Part shown: positions 1-9,636 of the stretch, piece after piece
Layout of the letters: the number at the start of each line of letters is the position of its first letter
Numbering within the stretch: position 1 is the stretch's first letter
NCBI GenBank assembly: GCA_963803265.1
Contig: CAWDLZ010000013.1
Coordinates: 1-64,000, forward strand
DNA from: CAIKMD01 sp963803265
GTDB lineage: Bacteria > Pseudomonadota > Alphaproteobacteria > ATCC43930 > CGMCC-115725
Length of the DNA: 64,000 nt
Reading direction: 5' to 3'
Program-made: the position numbers and the translations under genes
The notes under the pieces: model-generated
Database searches by the model: none
What the model was told of the DNA's origin: nothing
The model's input: only the letters and a program-made list of their open reading frames with translations

Positions 1-7
1 GTTGGAT

Positions 8-205
8 ATGACAGTCTCTGATCTCGACATTTTCCGCTCGGCAAACATGTACCTCGAACTCCACGGCGAGGAAGCGATCGCGAAGGCTCGCGACATGGTC
101 CGGGCCATGAAGGAGAGCGGCGATAATGATAGCGCCGATACCTGGCTGCGGATCATCGTGGCGATCGAGACGTCGCAGCGTGGATCCTCGGGGACTCTCT
201 CTTAA
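8..205 (+). CDS. small conserved hypothetical protein (65 aa)
   Basis: Small acidic protein with no membrane segment or signal peptide; it looks all-helical (DLDIFRSANMYLELHG, then a run rich in Ala, Lys and Glu, then a Trp-containing stretch). I recognise the style from small soluble proteins common in Rhizobiales and Rhodospirillales but cannot assign a function. The ATG at position 8 is preferred over an in-frame TTG at position 2; the window edge hides the ribosome binding site, so an upstream start cannot be excluded. It stands alone, with about 290 non-coding bases before the next gene. Confidence 0.6.
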   Translation: MTVSDLDIFRSANMYLELHGEEAIAKARDMVRAMKESGDNDSADTWLRIIVAIETSQRGSSGTLS

Positions 206-492
206 TGAATCGGGTTATTGCATCGCTAAAACTGCACGGGAGGATGTTAAATTCTTTGCGTGACGTTGACGCTCAAGGCGGTAACTGCGCGCTGATCATG
301 AAAAGGGCGACGGCATCTGGTTGTCACGCAGCTTGGCCGCTAGACGCAAGGCTGGCATCACGCCGCTCGGGGCGACGCGCTCTATTTGTAGAAATAGTTT
401 TCGGTGAACGCAGGTGTGTGTAAGGTGGCGTTCCGGTCCGGCCGAAGTCCGCGCCGGGCCAGCGACCATCCGATAGAGCTTGGGAGAACGAA
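206..492. other. intergenic region, nothing recognised
   Basis: No credible gene on either strand. The only clear signal is a Shine-Dalgarno sequence (GGGAGA) just before the ATG at 493. The promoter of the downstream amidohydrolase is expected here but I cannot point to a convincing -35/-10 pair. Confidence 0.4.
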
Positions 493-1449
493 ATGCCGAT
501 CGAACGCGCCGCGCGCGAATCCGTCAACCTTGCGAATGGGAACCGCATCGACGTCCATTACCACGTGGCGCCGCCCGCCTGGGCCGCCAGGCTTGACCGC
601 CTCGGTGTGATGAATCAGGCCTGGAACGACTGGAGCATCGCCAAGGCGATCGAAGACATGGACCGCGACGGCGTCGCGCGCTCGATCGTCTCGGTCACCA
701 CGCCCGGCGTGTGGTTCGGCGACGCGGCGGAGGCGAAAACCCTCGCGCGCAACTTCAACGATTACGCGGCGAAGCTGCGCGCCGATCATCCGACGCGCTT
801 CGGCATCTTCGCGGCGGTGCCGATGCCCGACATCGACGCGACACTGGCCGAAATCGCCTATGCGTTCGACGAACTTCACGTCAACGGCATCGGCTTTCTC
901 ACCAGTTACGGCGACAAATGGCTCGGCGACATCGCCTTCGCGCCGGTCATGGACGAGCTCAACCGCCGTCGCGCCGTCGTCTACACCCATCCGACCGTGT
1001 CCGATTGCTGCCGCAACATCATCCCCGGCCAGCATCCCATGCTGGTCGAGTACGGTACCGATACGACGCGCGTCATCGGCCAGTTCGTCTTCGGCGCGGC
1101 GCAGCGCCATCCCGACCTTCGCCTGATCTTTTCGCATGGCGGCGGCGCCATGCCTTTCCTCTATCAGCGCTTCATCTCGAACGCGCGGCATCCCCATGCC
1201 CCGCGCGACGCGCTCGACTGGCTGCCGCGCTTCTACTACGACACCGCCGCGGTCGCGCTCGCCCCGCCGATGGCGGCGCTGCGCCGGGTTGTCCCAATCT
1301 CGCAAATCCTGTTCGGCACCGACTATCCTTACGGCACGGCCGGCGACGTCGCCCGCAAGCTGCGCGCATCGGAGGTATTCGATGCGGCCGAGATCCAGGC
1401 GATCGAGCGCGACAACATGGCAGCGCTTCTGGCCCGCGTGAGGGCCTAG
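493..1449 (+). CDS. amidohydrolase-family metal-dependent hydrolase/decarboxylase (ACMSD type)
   Basis: A 318-aa TIM-barrel amidohydrolase (Amidohydro_2 type). Metal-binding positions are visible: HYH at residues 22-24, THP with His166, the SHGGG motif with His215 and FGTDYPY with Asp277. The SHGGG and FGTDYPY motifs are typical of the ACMSD/6-methylsalicylate/gamma-resorcylate decarboxylase branch, which removes a carboxylate from an aromatic acid or hydrates a ring-cleavage product in the cytoplasm. The substrate cannot be read from the sequence. The start is supported by GGGAGA six bases upstream. It is convergent with the SBP gene at 1463-2599, only 13 bases away. Confidence 0.85.
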   Translation: MPIERAARESVNLANGNRIDVHYHVAPPAWAARLDRLGVMNQAWNDWSIAKAIEDMDRDGVARSIVSVTTPGVWFGDAAEAKTLARNFNDYAAKLRADHPTRFGIFAAVPMPDIDATLAEIAYAFDELHVNGIGFLTSYGDKWLGDIAFAPVMDELNRRRAVVYTHPTVSDCCRNIIPGQHPMLVEYGTDTTRVIGQFVFGAAQRHPDLRLIFSHGGGAMPFLYQRFISNARHPHAPRDALDWLPRFYYDTAAVALAPPMAALRRVVPISQILFGTDYPYGTAGDVARKLRASEVFDAAEIQAIERDNMAALLARVRA

Positions 1450-1462
1450 AATTCCGGGTGCC

Positions 1463-2599
1463 TCATTGCGGCCTTAGCTCGCGCGTGCGCTTCATCACCG
1501 CCTCGCGTTCGCTGGTAAATTTTTCCATTTGGGGCGAGATATAAGTCTCGCCGGGAAGCGGGCGCGGCGCCGCGCCGGGCACGGCGGCAACATCCACGCG
1601 GCGGCTGTTGTCCTTGACGGCTTTGGCAAGCCCCTCCTGAATCGGCTTCGACAGCAGCCAGTTGATGAACAGCCTGGCGGCCGCGGGGTTGGGCGCGCGG
1701 TTGAAGATCGCGGTGACGCCGTAACCCGTGCCCAGCATGGCGACATCGCTGGTTTCGCCGAACCGCCTCAGATCGCTGGCAACGCCGGCGTTCTTGTAAG
1801 GTGTCAGCCCCTCCTCGAGATCGGGGCCGAGCGAAATCGCTGCGTTTCCGCGCACCATGCGCTCGATCATGGCGTTGGTGTCGCGCAGGATGAAGGGATT
1901 CTGGTCGACGAGGACGGTCTTGAGACCCTGGTCGCCGAATTTAAGATCGATAAAAAAGGCGAAATTCATCCCCGATCCGCCATTGCGCGGGTCCCACCAA
2001 ACGATCTTGTCCTTGTAGGCGGGGTCGAACAGAACCTTTAGTCCCTGCTCCTTTACCTTTTCGGGCGGGATGATCTTCGCATTGTAGAAAGGCATCGTGA
2101 GTTCGTTCCAGAACGAGAACATTCGCGCTTTTGCGTTGTCGTAGAACGCGTTCTCCCACCCGCCCCAAGTTGCCGGATCCTTGACGTCGGGCAGGATGAA
2201 AGCGGGCAGCAGGGGATCGAACGCCTTGTCCTGAGCAAGCTTGTAAAGGTCGGGGCCGGGTCCGGAGAAATAGACGTCCCAGAGATATTTGCCGGCGTTG
2301 CGCTCGAAGTTCACGCGGGTCGGCCATTCCGGCTGCTTCGCCGGCGTGTATTCAAGCGTGATGCCGGGATAGTCCTTTTGCCACTGGGTCATCAGGAACT
2401 CGCGCGAACCCGCAAATTGCGGACAACCGCAGTTCACGTTGCCTTCCTTGTTCGCGGCCGCGATCGTTGCGTTCCATTCGCTTTGCCAATCCGCCGTCTG
2501 GGCTCGCGCCGGTGACGGCAGCGCGGCAATGCCAAGCAAGAGGCCCGCGCACAGCCATGCCGCTCGCGGCGTCGCGCCGTATCCATTTGCAATCCGCAT
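1463..2599 (-). CDS. ABC transporter periplasmic solute-binding protein (family 1, iron/polyamine-like)
   Basis: A 378-aa secreted binding protein. The N-terminus has a basic stretch, a hydrophobic core (WLCAGLLLGIAAL) and an Ala-rich cleavage site ending ARA around residue 33. The mature part has the layout of family-1 extracellular solute-binding proteins, with the late stretch MLGTGYGVTAIFNRAPNPAAARLFINW typed by its two halves. An unusual NCGC motif lies about 22 residues into the mature protein. Start at 2599 has a strong AGGGAGG six bases upstream. No permease or ATPase gene is adjacent, so transport partners must be elsewhere or the protein serves sensing. Confidence 0.85.
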   Translation of the reverse strand: MRIANGYGATPRAAWLCAGLLLGIAALPSPARAQTADWQSEWNATIAAANKEGNVNCGCPQFAGSREFLMTQWQKDYPGITLEYTPAKQPEWPTRVNFERNAGKYLWDVYFSGPGPDLYKLAQDKAFDPLLPAFILPDVKDPATWGGWENAFYDNAKARMFSFWNELTMPFYNAKIIPPEKVKEQGLKVLFDPAYKDKIVWWDPRNGGSGMNFAFFIDLKFGDQGLKTVLVDQNPFILRDTNAMIERMVRGNAAISLGPDLEEGLTPYKNAGVASDLRRFGETSDVAMLGTGYGVTAIFNRAPNPAAARLFINWLLSKPIQEGLAKAVKDNSRRVDVAAVPGAAPRPLPGETYISPQMEKFTSEREAVMKRTRELRPQ

Positions 2600-3130
2600 C
2601 CGAATCCTCCCTAAAACTTGTCGTTTTTAACCTTGGCTAGCCAGCAACCGAGGGCAAAGCTTCTATTGGGGTTGTAGGCCTTGTTGTTATCGATAATCGG
2701 ACACATCGCACCGGTGCCGGCGATCCGGGCATGGATCCTTAGCCGGAAGATCGCCAGCGGATGCGTGGATGCCGTTTCCGAATTGATCTTGCGATGGCAT
2801 CTCGTTTCGCCGATCGCGCAGCGCGCGATTCGAAACATCATAGTCCAGACAATAAAAAATAGTGATCCTCTTTGGGGTTCCCCAGACGGCCCCGATCTGG
2901 AGTGAATATTCTCGCTTTGCCGGCCTTCCCGCAAGACAGATGCGAAGTGCAGACGGCTACCAGCACCTCGGGCCTGTAAAACAGCGATTGATCGGGCTGA
3001 TCTGGCCATTTTCCCTGTCTTCCGGATAGACTTCTCCGGTCGATATATCGCATCCGACGTCCGAGTTCCTACGCTGGAAAAGGTTCACTTCAGTCGTCGG
3101 GTCGGGAGTGCAATCGATGCTGGGCGAACG
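2600..3130. other. intergenic region, no gene recognised
   Basis: About 530 bases with lower GC than the neighbours and no reading frame that looks like protein on either strand. It should hold the promoter of the minus-strand SBP gene (start 2599), but no clear promoter elements stand out. Confidence 0.35.
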
Positions 3131-3134
3131 GCAA

Positions 3135-3279
3135 GTGAGTCAGCACGCTGCACATAATACTCGGCGACCATTGTCGTCGGCGCGCGGTTTTCCGCCGCGC
3201 GGGCACGCGCCATCGAGGCCATGACGATACGGTTGCGGAGATCAAAGGGTCCGATGCGGAAAGGCGCAAAAATGTCCGT
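3135..3279 (-). pseudogene. N-terminal remnant of an Old Yellow Enzyme family NADH:flavin oxidoreductase
   Basis: Reading the minus strand gives a stretch beginning TDIFAPFRIGPFDLRNRIVM, followed by ASMARARAAEN and then PTTMVAEYYVQRA. This is the typical first 45-50 residues of NemA/OYE-type flavin oxidoreductases (the NRIVMA and EYYAQRA motifs). After QRA the similarity stops and no start codon is visible upstream, so only a fragment of the roughly 360-residue enzyme survives. It lies directly behind the LLM oxidoreductase gene, suggesting that a flavoenzyme operon was truncated here. Confidence 0.6.
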
Positions 3280-3291
3280 CGGGGCGGCCGC

Positions 3292-4342
3292 TCAGAATGC
3301 TGGTGCCACCTCCGCCATAAAGCGCTGCATTTCTTCTTTCACCTGCGCGTGCGGTTTCAAGCCCAAATTGAAGTAGAGAATGACCTCGTCGAACCCGGCC
3401 GCCTCGACCTTGGCCTTGAGCGCGTCGATGATCCGCGTTGGAGATCCGAGAAGCACCGCACTGTCGGTGAAATCTTCAGGCTTCATCGTCTGATAGCTTT
3501 CGACGATTTTGGCGAAATAGCGATAATTCTCGGGAGCGGTTTTTGGATCACCTGGAAAAGCCGGTGATGTGCATTCGCGGTGATAGCGCAGCTGTCGCTC
3601 GCGTGCGGTACGTTCCTGGTCAGGCGTATCGGCGATATGAACAAAATAGCTGGTGATCAAGCGTCCCGGCGCACGACCTTGCGCGGCGCAGCATTCGCGA
3701 TAGATCCGCGCAACCTCGGCCAGTCCCCCGTGGACCGAATTCGCGGCACCGGCAGCGACGACCAGACCACTTCCCCACTTTGCCGCGAGTTCGATCGATG
3801 GCCGCGAGAAGGATGCGATATAAAGCGGCATCGGGCGTTGTAGCGGGCGCGGCGTTACCCACGCATCGGCGAAATTGTAATGCTTGCCCCGATGGGACAA
3901 CGGCGCTTCGCTGGCCCAAAGCCTGGCCACGATCTCGACCCCTTCGGCAAAAATCTCGGCGTTGTTGTCGAAATCGACCTCGAAAGGTTCGTATTCGCGC
4001 CGGTCGTAGCCGCGCCCGGTGGCGAAATCCACGCGGCCGCCACTGAGTAGATCGAGCGTCGCCCATTGTTCGGCGACCCGGATCGGATGGTGCAGCGGCA
4101 GAACCGTGATTGCCGGCGCCAGTCGGATCCGGCTGGTGCGCGCCGCGACATGAGTTCAGCAGGAGTTCGGGCGCCGAATTGACTCCCAAGGAACTGAAGT
4201 GATGCTCTCCGATCCAAGCCGAATGCATGCCGATTTGTTCGGCGTATATCGCCTCGTCCGCAATATCGAGGACGAACTGGTTCGGACTTCGCGAATTGTC
4301 GCGATAATTAATGTCGCTGAGCGTGAAATAACCGAAATCCAT
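3292..4342 (-). pseudogene. LLM-class flavin-dependent oxidoreductase, frameshifted
   Basis: Bacterial luciferase-like monooxygenase of about 350 aa. The N-terminal part (MDFGYFTLSD start at 4342, then GEHHFSSLG) and the C-terminal part (FATGRGYDRREYEPFEVDF onward) are in different frames. Removing one T at 4155/4156 restores a continuous protein with the family motifs LAPAITVLPLHHPIRVAEQWATLD (positions about 4063-4145) and LSGGRVDFATGRGYD. Such enzymes use reduced flavin to oxygenate or desulfonate small organics. One extra base in an otherwise intact gene is more likely a sequence error or a very recent mutation than old decay. Confidence 0.75.
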
Positions 4343-4440
4343 ATTATCACTCAAATTTTGGCGAGCAAAGGCCCGCTGATAACTCGACCAAAAGCCATGA
4401 TGCACTAGCGCCTATGTTCGCCACACATATCTCCGGATTT

Positions 4441-5477
4441 TTAGGTTCTAAGGAAGCCGCGTTCGCGGTAGAAACGCTCGGCACCGGGATGCAACGGCGC
4501 GCCACACGGCGTTTCCTCATCCGGCGAGCACAACTGGACCATGTTCACGGGGCGATAATTGTCAGTCGGGATGACGAGCTTGCGCGCCTCGATCGCTTCG
4601 CACAACGCGTAGGCCACCTCATCCGGCATGTCCCGGTGGACGATCATCGGCCAACCGCAGAAATCGACCGACGGAACGGGCTGCGCGAGGGCGGGCAAGC
4701 GGTTCTGTGTCACGCTCATCACATCGTAGCCAGCCGCCAAGACGCGATCTCGCACCGCGCCTTCGAGCGGCAGGATCCGAAAACCGCGCTCGAGCGCGTA
4801 TTGCCCCCAGCTCATGATACCTTCGTCGAACACCGCGTCGATCGCGCCTTTGTCGATCATTGCGGCGCGCTCAGGATGGCTTGGGCGTGAGGTCGTATGC
4901 ACGGATCCACCCCAGGCGACGATGTCGGCGAAGGAAAATCCCGCGGCAGCCATCACCGTCGCTATCGCGAACATCGTCGGGTCTTCGTCGAAAGGCGCGG
5001 CGATCACGCTGCCGGTCGAGACGCGGAGGGGATACCGACGCTCACGGATTTGCTCGATAGACGTGATGCCAGTCAATTCGTGAACCGCGATGACTCCGGC
5101 ATCCCACGAAGGAAAAACCGCGATCGTCCGCAGCGGCAACAAACGCCGAAAGGCGGGCAGCCTTTATAAGCGAGAGCGAGCGGCGCGTTCGGATTGATCC
5201 ACAGTAGCGACAAATCTCTTTCTGCCACCCGCATGAGATTCTCTCGCGAGCCGCCGACACCAAAAGACAAGCCCACATCGCGTTCCGCGGACGGCTCTTT
5301 CCGGGCCTCGATGCGCAGCGAGAGCTGCGAGCCGAGCCGGGAATCGATCTGCGGCGTGCGCGTGCCGCTACGTGTCAACTGACGCGACAGTGATGTGTCG
5401 TAAAGCGCAGCCGCGATTTCGAGAAGGCCTTTCGAGCGTTGAATGCCGGAATTGTATCGCGGGGGCTTCTCGTCCAT
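4441..5477 (-). pseudogene. TAXI-type solute-binding protein, frameshifted
   Basis: A binding protein of about 345 aa similar along its length to the intact gene at 12244-13212; both share a WGG motif near the middle, a V(D/S)FxGWP motif and the ending GAERFYRERGFL / GAERYWRERGYL. The first part (MDEKPPRYNSG, start 5477 with GGGAGA upstream) and the rest (LLPLRTIAVFPSWDAG onward) are in different frames; a one-base deletion near 5147 joins them. There is no signal peptide, as in the paralogue. It follows the branched-chain-type SBP gene by 17 bases, so the two are probably co-transcribed. Confidence 0.7.
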
Positions 5478-5494
5478 GTCCTGTCTCCCAAGGC

Positions 5495-6673
5495 TCAGTT
5501 GAGCGGCATGCCGCCCGGTTGCGTCAGCCATACCCAGGACTTCGTCGTGGCATCGTACCGCACGACAATGGAGCTTTCAGGCCCGAGGCCACGTTCCGGG
5601 TTCACCTTGAAATCGTAGATGCCGTCAACGCCGGCGAAATCGGCGAGATTGGCGATGTACTGGCGGACCTGTTCGCCGCTGGCACCCGGCCCCAACGCCC
5701 GCAGCGCCGCGACCACAATGAGGCCTGCGTCCCACGATGTCGCCTCCATGTTGTCGGCCTTGAGCCCGCGCGCTTTGAGCGCGGCGTACATGGCTTGCTG
5801 CGCGGCCTCGACCCGCGGGTCAAGCGTCAGCACCCCATCATGCTCGGGAAAGAGTGCTGAACTCATCACGAGCGTCTTCGGCAGAAAAGCAGCCCACTGC
5901 TCCATCTGCGGGAAAAACTCATTGCCGCTTGTCACCTCGATTGGAATGTCGAGCCCCGCCTGGACCAAGCCCTTGAACACTGTCGCGGCCGCAGTACCAG
6001 TCACTCCCCCGATCATGGCCTGTGCACCCGATGCCCTGATGCTCTCGATCTGCGCCGCGACGCTGATGTCGGTCGGATTGAAGTGCTCCCGCGCGACCAG
6101 AGTCATGGCCGCGTTCTCGGGCCGGGCCATGACGTCCTCCATCGACTTGTCGTTCGATTGGCCGGAGGCGTCGGTGTTGTTGAGCATGGCGATCCGGGCC
6201 CAGCCCTTCATCCGGTAATAACGGAGGACGGCAGCCGTCTGATCGACCGTCGAACTGCCCGACGAGAAGACGAAACTCCCCGGGATCGGGTGGTAGGCGG
6301 GCGACAGGCAATAATCCACCGGCCCATTTTCCATCAGCGGTGCTACTGCTGCGCACATCGCGACGAGGCTCGAACCCAAGAACACGGCTGGCTTTTCAGC
6401 AATCACGTCGTTCGCAAGTTGCACCGCGACTTGCGGGCTCGACTGGTCGTCATGGTAGACAAAGTGGAGCGGTCGCCCGTCGATACCGCCCGATTTGTTG
6501 ACCACCTCCGCGAGCGTGTCGAGGCTGTCGCGATGGCCCAGACCGAGGAACGCGCCATTTCCGGTCAGCGGCAGAATGACCTGGATGTCGTAGGGCTCGG
6601 CGGCCCACGTTATGCCGATCGCGCCCGCGGAAATGCCGAGAACGAGGCCAAGTACGGCAATTATGGTTCTCAT
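5495..6673 (-). CDS. branched-chain amino acid-type ABC transporter substrate-binding protein
   Basis: A 392-aa periplasmic-binding-fold protein (Peripla_BP_6, LivJ-like). Signal peptide: MRTIIAVLGLVLGISAGAIG, cleavage probably after WAA. The mature protein opens with the typical VILPLTGNGAFLG and has the family's GSSLVAMCAAVAPLMEN region. The ATG at 6673 is chosen because AAGGAG lies eight bases upstream and the signal peptide starts there; a further in-frame ATG at 6697 would place extra residues before the signal. No LivHMGF permease genes are nearby. Probable first gene of a two-gene unit with the TAXI-type protein downstream. Confidence 0.85.
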   Translation of the reverse strand: MRTIIAVLGLVLGISAGAIGITWAAEPYDIQVILPLTGNGAFLGLGHRDSLDTLAEVVNKSGGIDGRPLHFVYHDDQSSPQVAVQLANDVIAEKPAVFLGSSLVAMCAAVAPLMENGPVDYCLSPAYHPIPGSFVFSSGSSTVDQTAAVLRYYRMKGWARIAMLNNTDASGQSNDKSMEDVMARPENAAMTLVAREHFNPTDISVAAQIESIRASGAQAMIGGVTGTAAATVFKGLVQAGLDIPIEVTSGNEFFPQMEQWAAFLPKTLVMSSALFPEHDGVLTLDPRVEAAQQAMYAALKARGLKADNMEATSWDAGLIVVAALRALGPGASGEQVRQYIANLADFAGVDGIYDFKVNPERGLGPESSIVVRYDATTKSWVWLTQPGGMPLN

Positions 6674-6778
6674 CGCGAGCTCCTTCGTTCCTTCCACTGC
6701 GGCCGCGGCGCTCCGATCGCTCCCGCCGTGACCAATTGCCCGCGCTCGATCCGGCGGGATTTGCTTTTACGACGCCGC

Positions 6779-8410
6779 TAGCCGTTTGTATTCACGAGCG
6801 TAGCGCGATTTTCGGCGCACCACAATTCTTTTGAAGTGTGACAAGGCTGATCCATCGCGTTCGTTACGACGCTGATCGGGATTTTATTGGGTCGAGGGCT
6901 GGAGGTTGCGGGAAGGGTTCGGCGGGGCACATCGCCCCGTGGGTCATGGTCCCGCAGCGGCGAAGCGGCCGGCGAGCAGCCGGAAGATCGCTGCGTCCGG
7001 GCAAGCTGTCGGCAGCCAGAGGCGAATTCGAGCGGCGCCCTCGACGACGCGGGCGGCGATCTTGATCAGCCGCAATCGCAGCGTCGTGAACTCGGCCGTT
7101 CTCCAAGAGGAACGCTTGGGCGCGGCAGCGCGCAGAGTGAGAAGCAGCCAATAAGCCGCCGTGTGCAGGATGAGGCGCATCTGATTGGCCCGCGGGTCAC
7201 GGCACGACGTACGATCCGAGGCGAGCTGGGCCTTGTGTAGCTTGATGAAGTTCTCCGCTTGGCCGCGGCCACAGTAGACTGTCTCATAGAGATGCTTGGC
7301 GCTGCCCTTGAGCGAGGTGACGACGTAACGGACATCGAGGCCGAGCTTCGTCGCCTCGATCCGGGCGACGACACGGCGCTGTCTTTGCCAACTCTTGGCG
7401 CCGTAACGCAGCGTCGCTCCAGCGGCGCAGCTTCTCGGTTCCGGTCACCGCGCGCTCGACGCACACCGCGTCGGCAACCGACCGGATCATGCCGGCGAGC
7501 ACCGGGTTGCCGCCGAAGCCGAAGATGTAGCCAATCCCATTGGCTTCGCACCAATCCATCGCCTTGACTCGACCGTAGTGGCTGTCACCGCGCACCAGGA
7601 TGTCAACCTTCGGCCAGTGCCGGCGAATGCGGGCAATGACATGCTTCAGGATCGTGCGCACTTCGATCCCGCCCGGCGTCTTGCCGCTGCGCAGGATGAC
7701 GGCAACGGGCTTGCCGCTCGTCCCCTCGTAGATATGGATCGGCAGGAAGCAGCGTTCGTCGTAATGCGCGTTGAACAGCGATAACTGCTGCCGGCCATGC
7801 ACCGCGTCGAAGGTGTCGTCGATGTCGAGAATAATCGAAGCCGGCGCCCGCGCGTAACTGGCACAGAACTGATCCACCAGCGCCAGCATCAGTCGCGCGA
7901 TCTCGATCCGCGACGGCGCATTCTCCAACCGCGACATGGTCGGTTGCGAGCACAGCGCCTCGCCGCTTCCCGGTGCTCGGCCCACCGCCATCTTGAATAC
8001 CGGGTCGTCCCGCAGTTTGTTGCAGTCGTTGGCGTCCTCGTACCCCGCCGCGATCGCAAACATCCGAAGCCGCAGCATCTCCTCGACCGTGTGATCGATG
8101 CGATCGGAATCACGGCGATCCTTCAGGCAGGTCGCGAGGCGCGCTGCAACGCCCAGATGCCGCTCGACCCCGCGCAGCAGCAGCACGCCCGCATCCGACG
8201 ACAGCATCCCGCCGTCGAAAGCTACGCTCACTTTCTTGCGGCAAATCGCTGGCAGGGAAAACGGCAGGAGGTTATCTTTGTTCATGGCGGATGTGGCGCT
8301 CCGTGATCGCGGCTTCAACTCTGTCCTGACAACAAAATCATGCTCGCAATCAGCGGCTTACGCTACATCCGCCAGCCTACAATCGCTCCCGTCGTGAATA
8401 AGGCGGGCTA
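6779..8410 (-). mobile_element. IS1380-family insertion sequence with imperfect terminal inverted repeats
   Basis: A 1.63-kb unit holding one transposase gene. The left end (6779-6805) and the reverse complement of the right end (8384-8410) both begin TAGCC and both carry TATTCACGA at the same distance, matching at 19 of 27 positions. Length and gene type fit the IS1380 family. I see no convincing target-site duplication directly outside these ends. The last three bases of the right end (8408-8410) also form the stop codon of the neighbouring FAD monooxygenase gene. Confidence 0.6.
6944..8285 (-). pseudogene. IS1380-family transposase, one frameshift
   Basis: DDE transposase of about 446 aa. 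The first three quarters start at 8285 (MNKDNLLPFSLPAICRKKVS) and include the first-Asp motif DIDDTFDAVHGRQ and the VRGDSHYGR motif. The end of the protein (RYGAKSWQRQRRVVARIEAT, then CGRGQAENFIKLHK and the C-terminus at 6944) is in another frame. Deleting one base near 7411 gives WATLRYGAKSW and reconnects the frames. IS1380 elements use no programmed frameshift, so this copy is either inactive or the sequence has an error. Confidence 0.75.
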
Positions 8411-9616
8411 GAGCGCCGATATCTCGATCGTCGGCACCACCGGCGCCTTATTCCATTCGGCGACCGGGTCGTAGGCGCGGACCCAGTCGCTGTTGCCGTC
8501 GGTCCGCTTGCCCAAATCGATCATCGCTTTTTGTGCGGCGCTGTCGCGCATGTGCTTCATGCGTGCATTGGCAATGGAAAGCCTCTGAACCGCATGGACC
8601 CGGGGAATGCGGATCCGGCGGAAGTTGCGAAAAGCCTCGACCGGGTCGTCCTCCGCCGCGAGCCAGCGCGCCAGGATGTAAGCATCTTCGAAGGCCTGGC
8701 AGGCGCCTTGGCCCGCATTGGGCAGCATTGCATGCGCCGCGTCGCCGATGAGCTGAAAGCGGCCGCGTCCCCAATTCTCGGTGAGTGGGCGGGTAAAGAG
8801 TCCCCATTTCGAGCAGTCCGTGATGATGCTCAAAAGTTTCTCGAGACGCGGCTCGGGATTTGGAAAGCTCAAGCGCATCTCGTCGGGATCGCCCCGCGTC
8901 AACCAGCCTTCCGCCACCCATTTATCGGTATCCTCCTGGGTGACAATGTTCACCAACTCGGTGCCGCGAATGTAGTAGGCGATGAAATGACAACCGGGTC
9001 CGACCCATTGCACATGGCCGTTGGGTTCCAGTACCTCCGGCGGGACCTCGCTGCCTTTCAAGAGCGCGCGCCACACCATCTGCCCGGTATAGGTCGGATT
9101 GTCGTCGCCATAGAGCGCTTGGCGGACCACCGAGCGAACACCGTCCGCGGCGATCACGATATTCGCCTCGATCGCGGCGCCATTGGCGAAGCTGAGCTTG
9201 ATCGTGCTGCCGCCATCGTCTACGGAAGTGAGCCGGTGACCAAGATGGATCGATCCGGGATCGATGCTCTCGGCGAGAGCATTGAGAAGATCGGCGCGGT
9301 GGAAAGTGTAGTGCGGCGCACCGTAGCGCAGCGGTTCCTTGCGCAAGTCGCGAAATTCGAGCGGCTCTCCGGTCTGCATGTTGCGCGTGAAAATGCCGGC
9401 CGACAAATTCGCGACGGCGGCGATCTTCTCGCCAAGTCCGATCGCCTGTAGCGCTTTCGTGGCGTTCGGACTGGTGTTGACCGCTGCGCCGATCTCGCCG
9501 AGCGCCGGCGCTGCCTCATAGACCTGCGCCTGCAAGCCGAAGGCCTTAAGTGCATGCGCGGCGGCGAGGCCCGCAAGGCCGCCTCCTACGATCGCAACTG
9601 AATGCACCGGGTCCAT
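8408..9616 (-). CDS. FAD-dependent aromatic hydroxylase (salicylate/3-hydroxybenzoate hydroxylase type)
   Basis: A 402-aa group A flavoprotein monooxygenase. Visible motifs: the dinucleotide-binding GGGLAG at residues 11-16, the DG motif in VIAADGVRSVVR, and the GD motif in LIGDAAHAMLPNAGQGACQAFED, all in the right order and spacing. The family uses NAD(P)H and oxygen to hydroxylate a phenolic acid. It lies 20 bases downstream of the acyl-CoA-dehydrogenase-fold monooxygenase gene, in the same orientation, suggesting a two-step hydroxylation operon. Its stop codon TAG coincides with the outermost bases of the adjoining IS element, so the natural C-terminus may have been altered by a few residues. 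Confidence 0.87.
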   Translation of the reverse strand: MDPVHSVAIVGGGLAGLAAAHALKAFGLQAQVYEAAPALGEIGAAVNTSPNATKALQAIGLGEKIAAVANLSAGIFTRNMQTGEPLEFRDLRKEPLRYGAPHYTFHRADLLNALAESIDPGSIHLGHRLTSVDDGGSTIKLSFANGAAIEANIVIAADGVRSVVRQALYGDDNPTYTGQMVWRALLKGSEVPPEVLEPNGHVQWVGPGCHFIAYYIRGTELVNIVTQEDTDKWVAEGWLTRGDPDEMRLSFPNPEPRLEKLLSIITDCSKWGLFTRPLTENWGRGRFQLIGDAAHAMLPNAGQGACQAFEDAYILARWLAAEDDPVEAFRNFRRIRIPRVHAVQRLSIANARMKHMRDSAAQKAMIDLGKRTDGNSDWVRAYDPVAEWNKAPVVPTIEISAL

Positions 9617-9636
9617 AAAGCGGTTCCTGATCTGAG

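Noticed and set aside
2611..3009. 132-codon minus-strand frame upstream of the first SBP
   Set aside because: No family resemblance, poor codon pattern and no ribosome binding site; treated as non-coding.
6715..6730. Near-repeat of ATCGCTCCCG(C/T)CGTGA also found at 8382-8397
   Set aside because: The second copy overlaps the IS right end, but the first lies about 50 bases outside the left end; 15 of 16 matches in GC-rich DNA could be chance or an older IS scar, not a target duplication.
7400..7420. Programmed frameshift in the transposase
   Set aside because: IS1380-family transposases are single-frame, and no slippery heptamer is present at the break.
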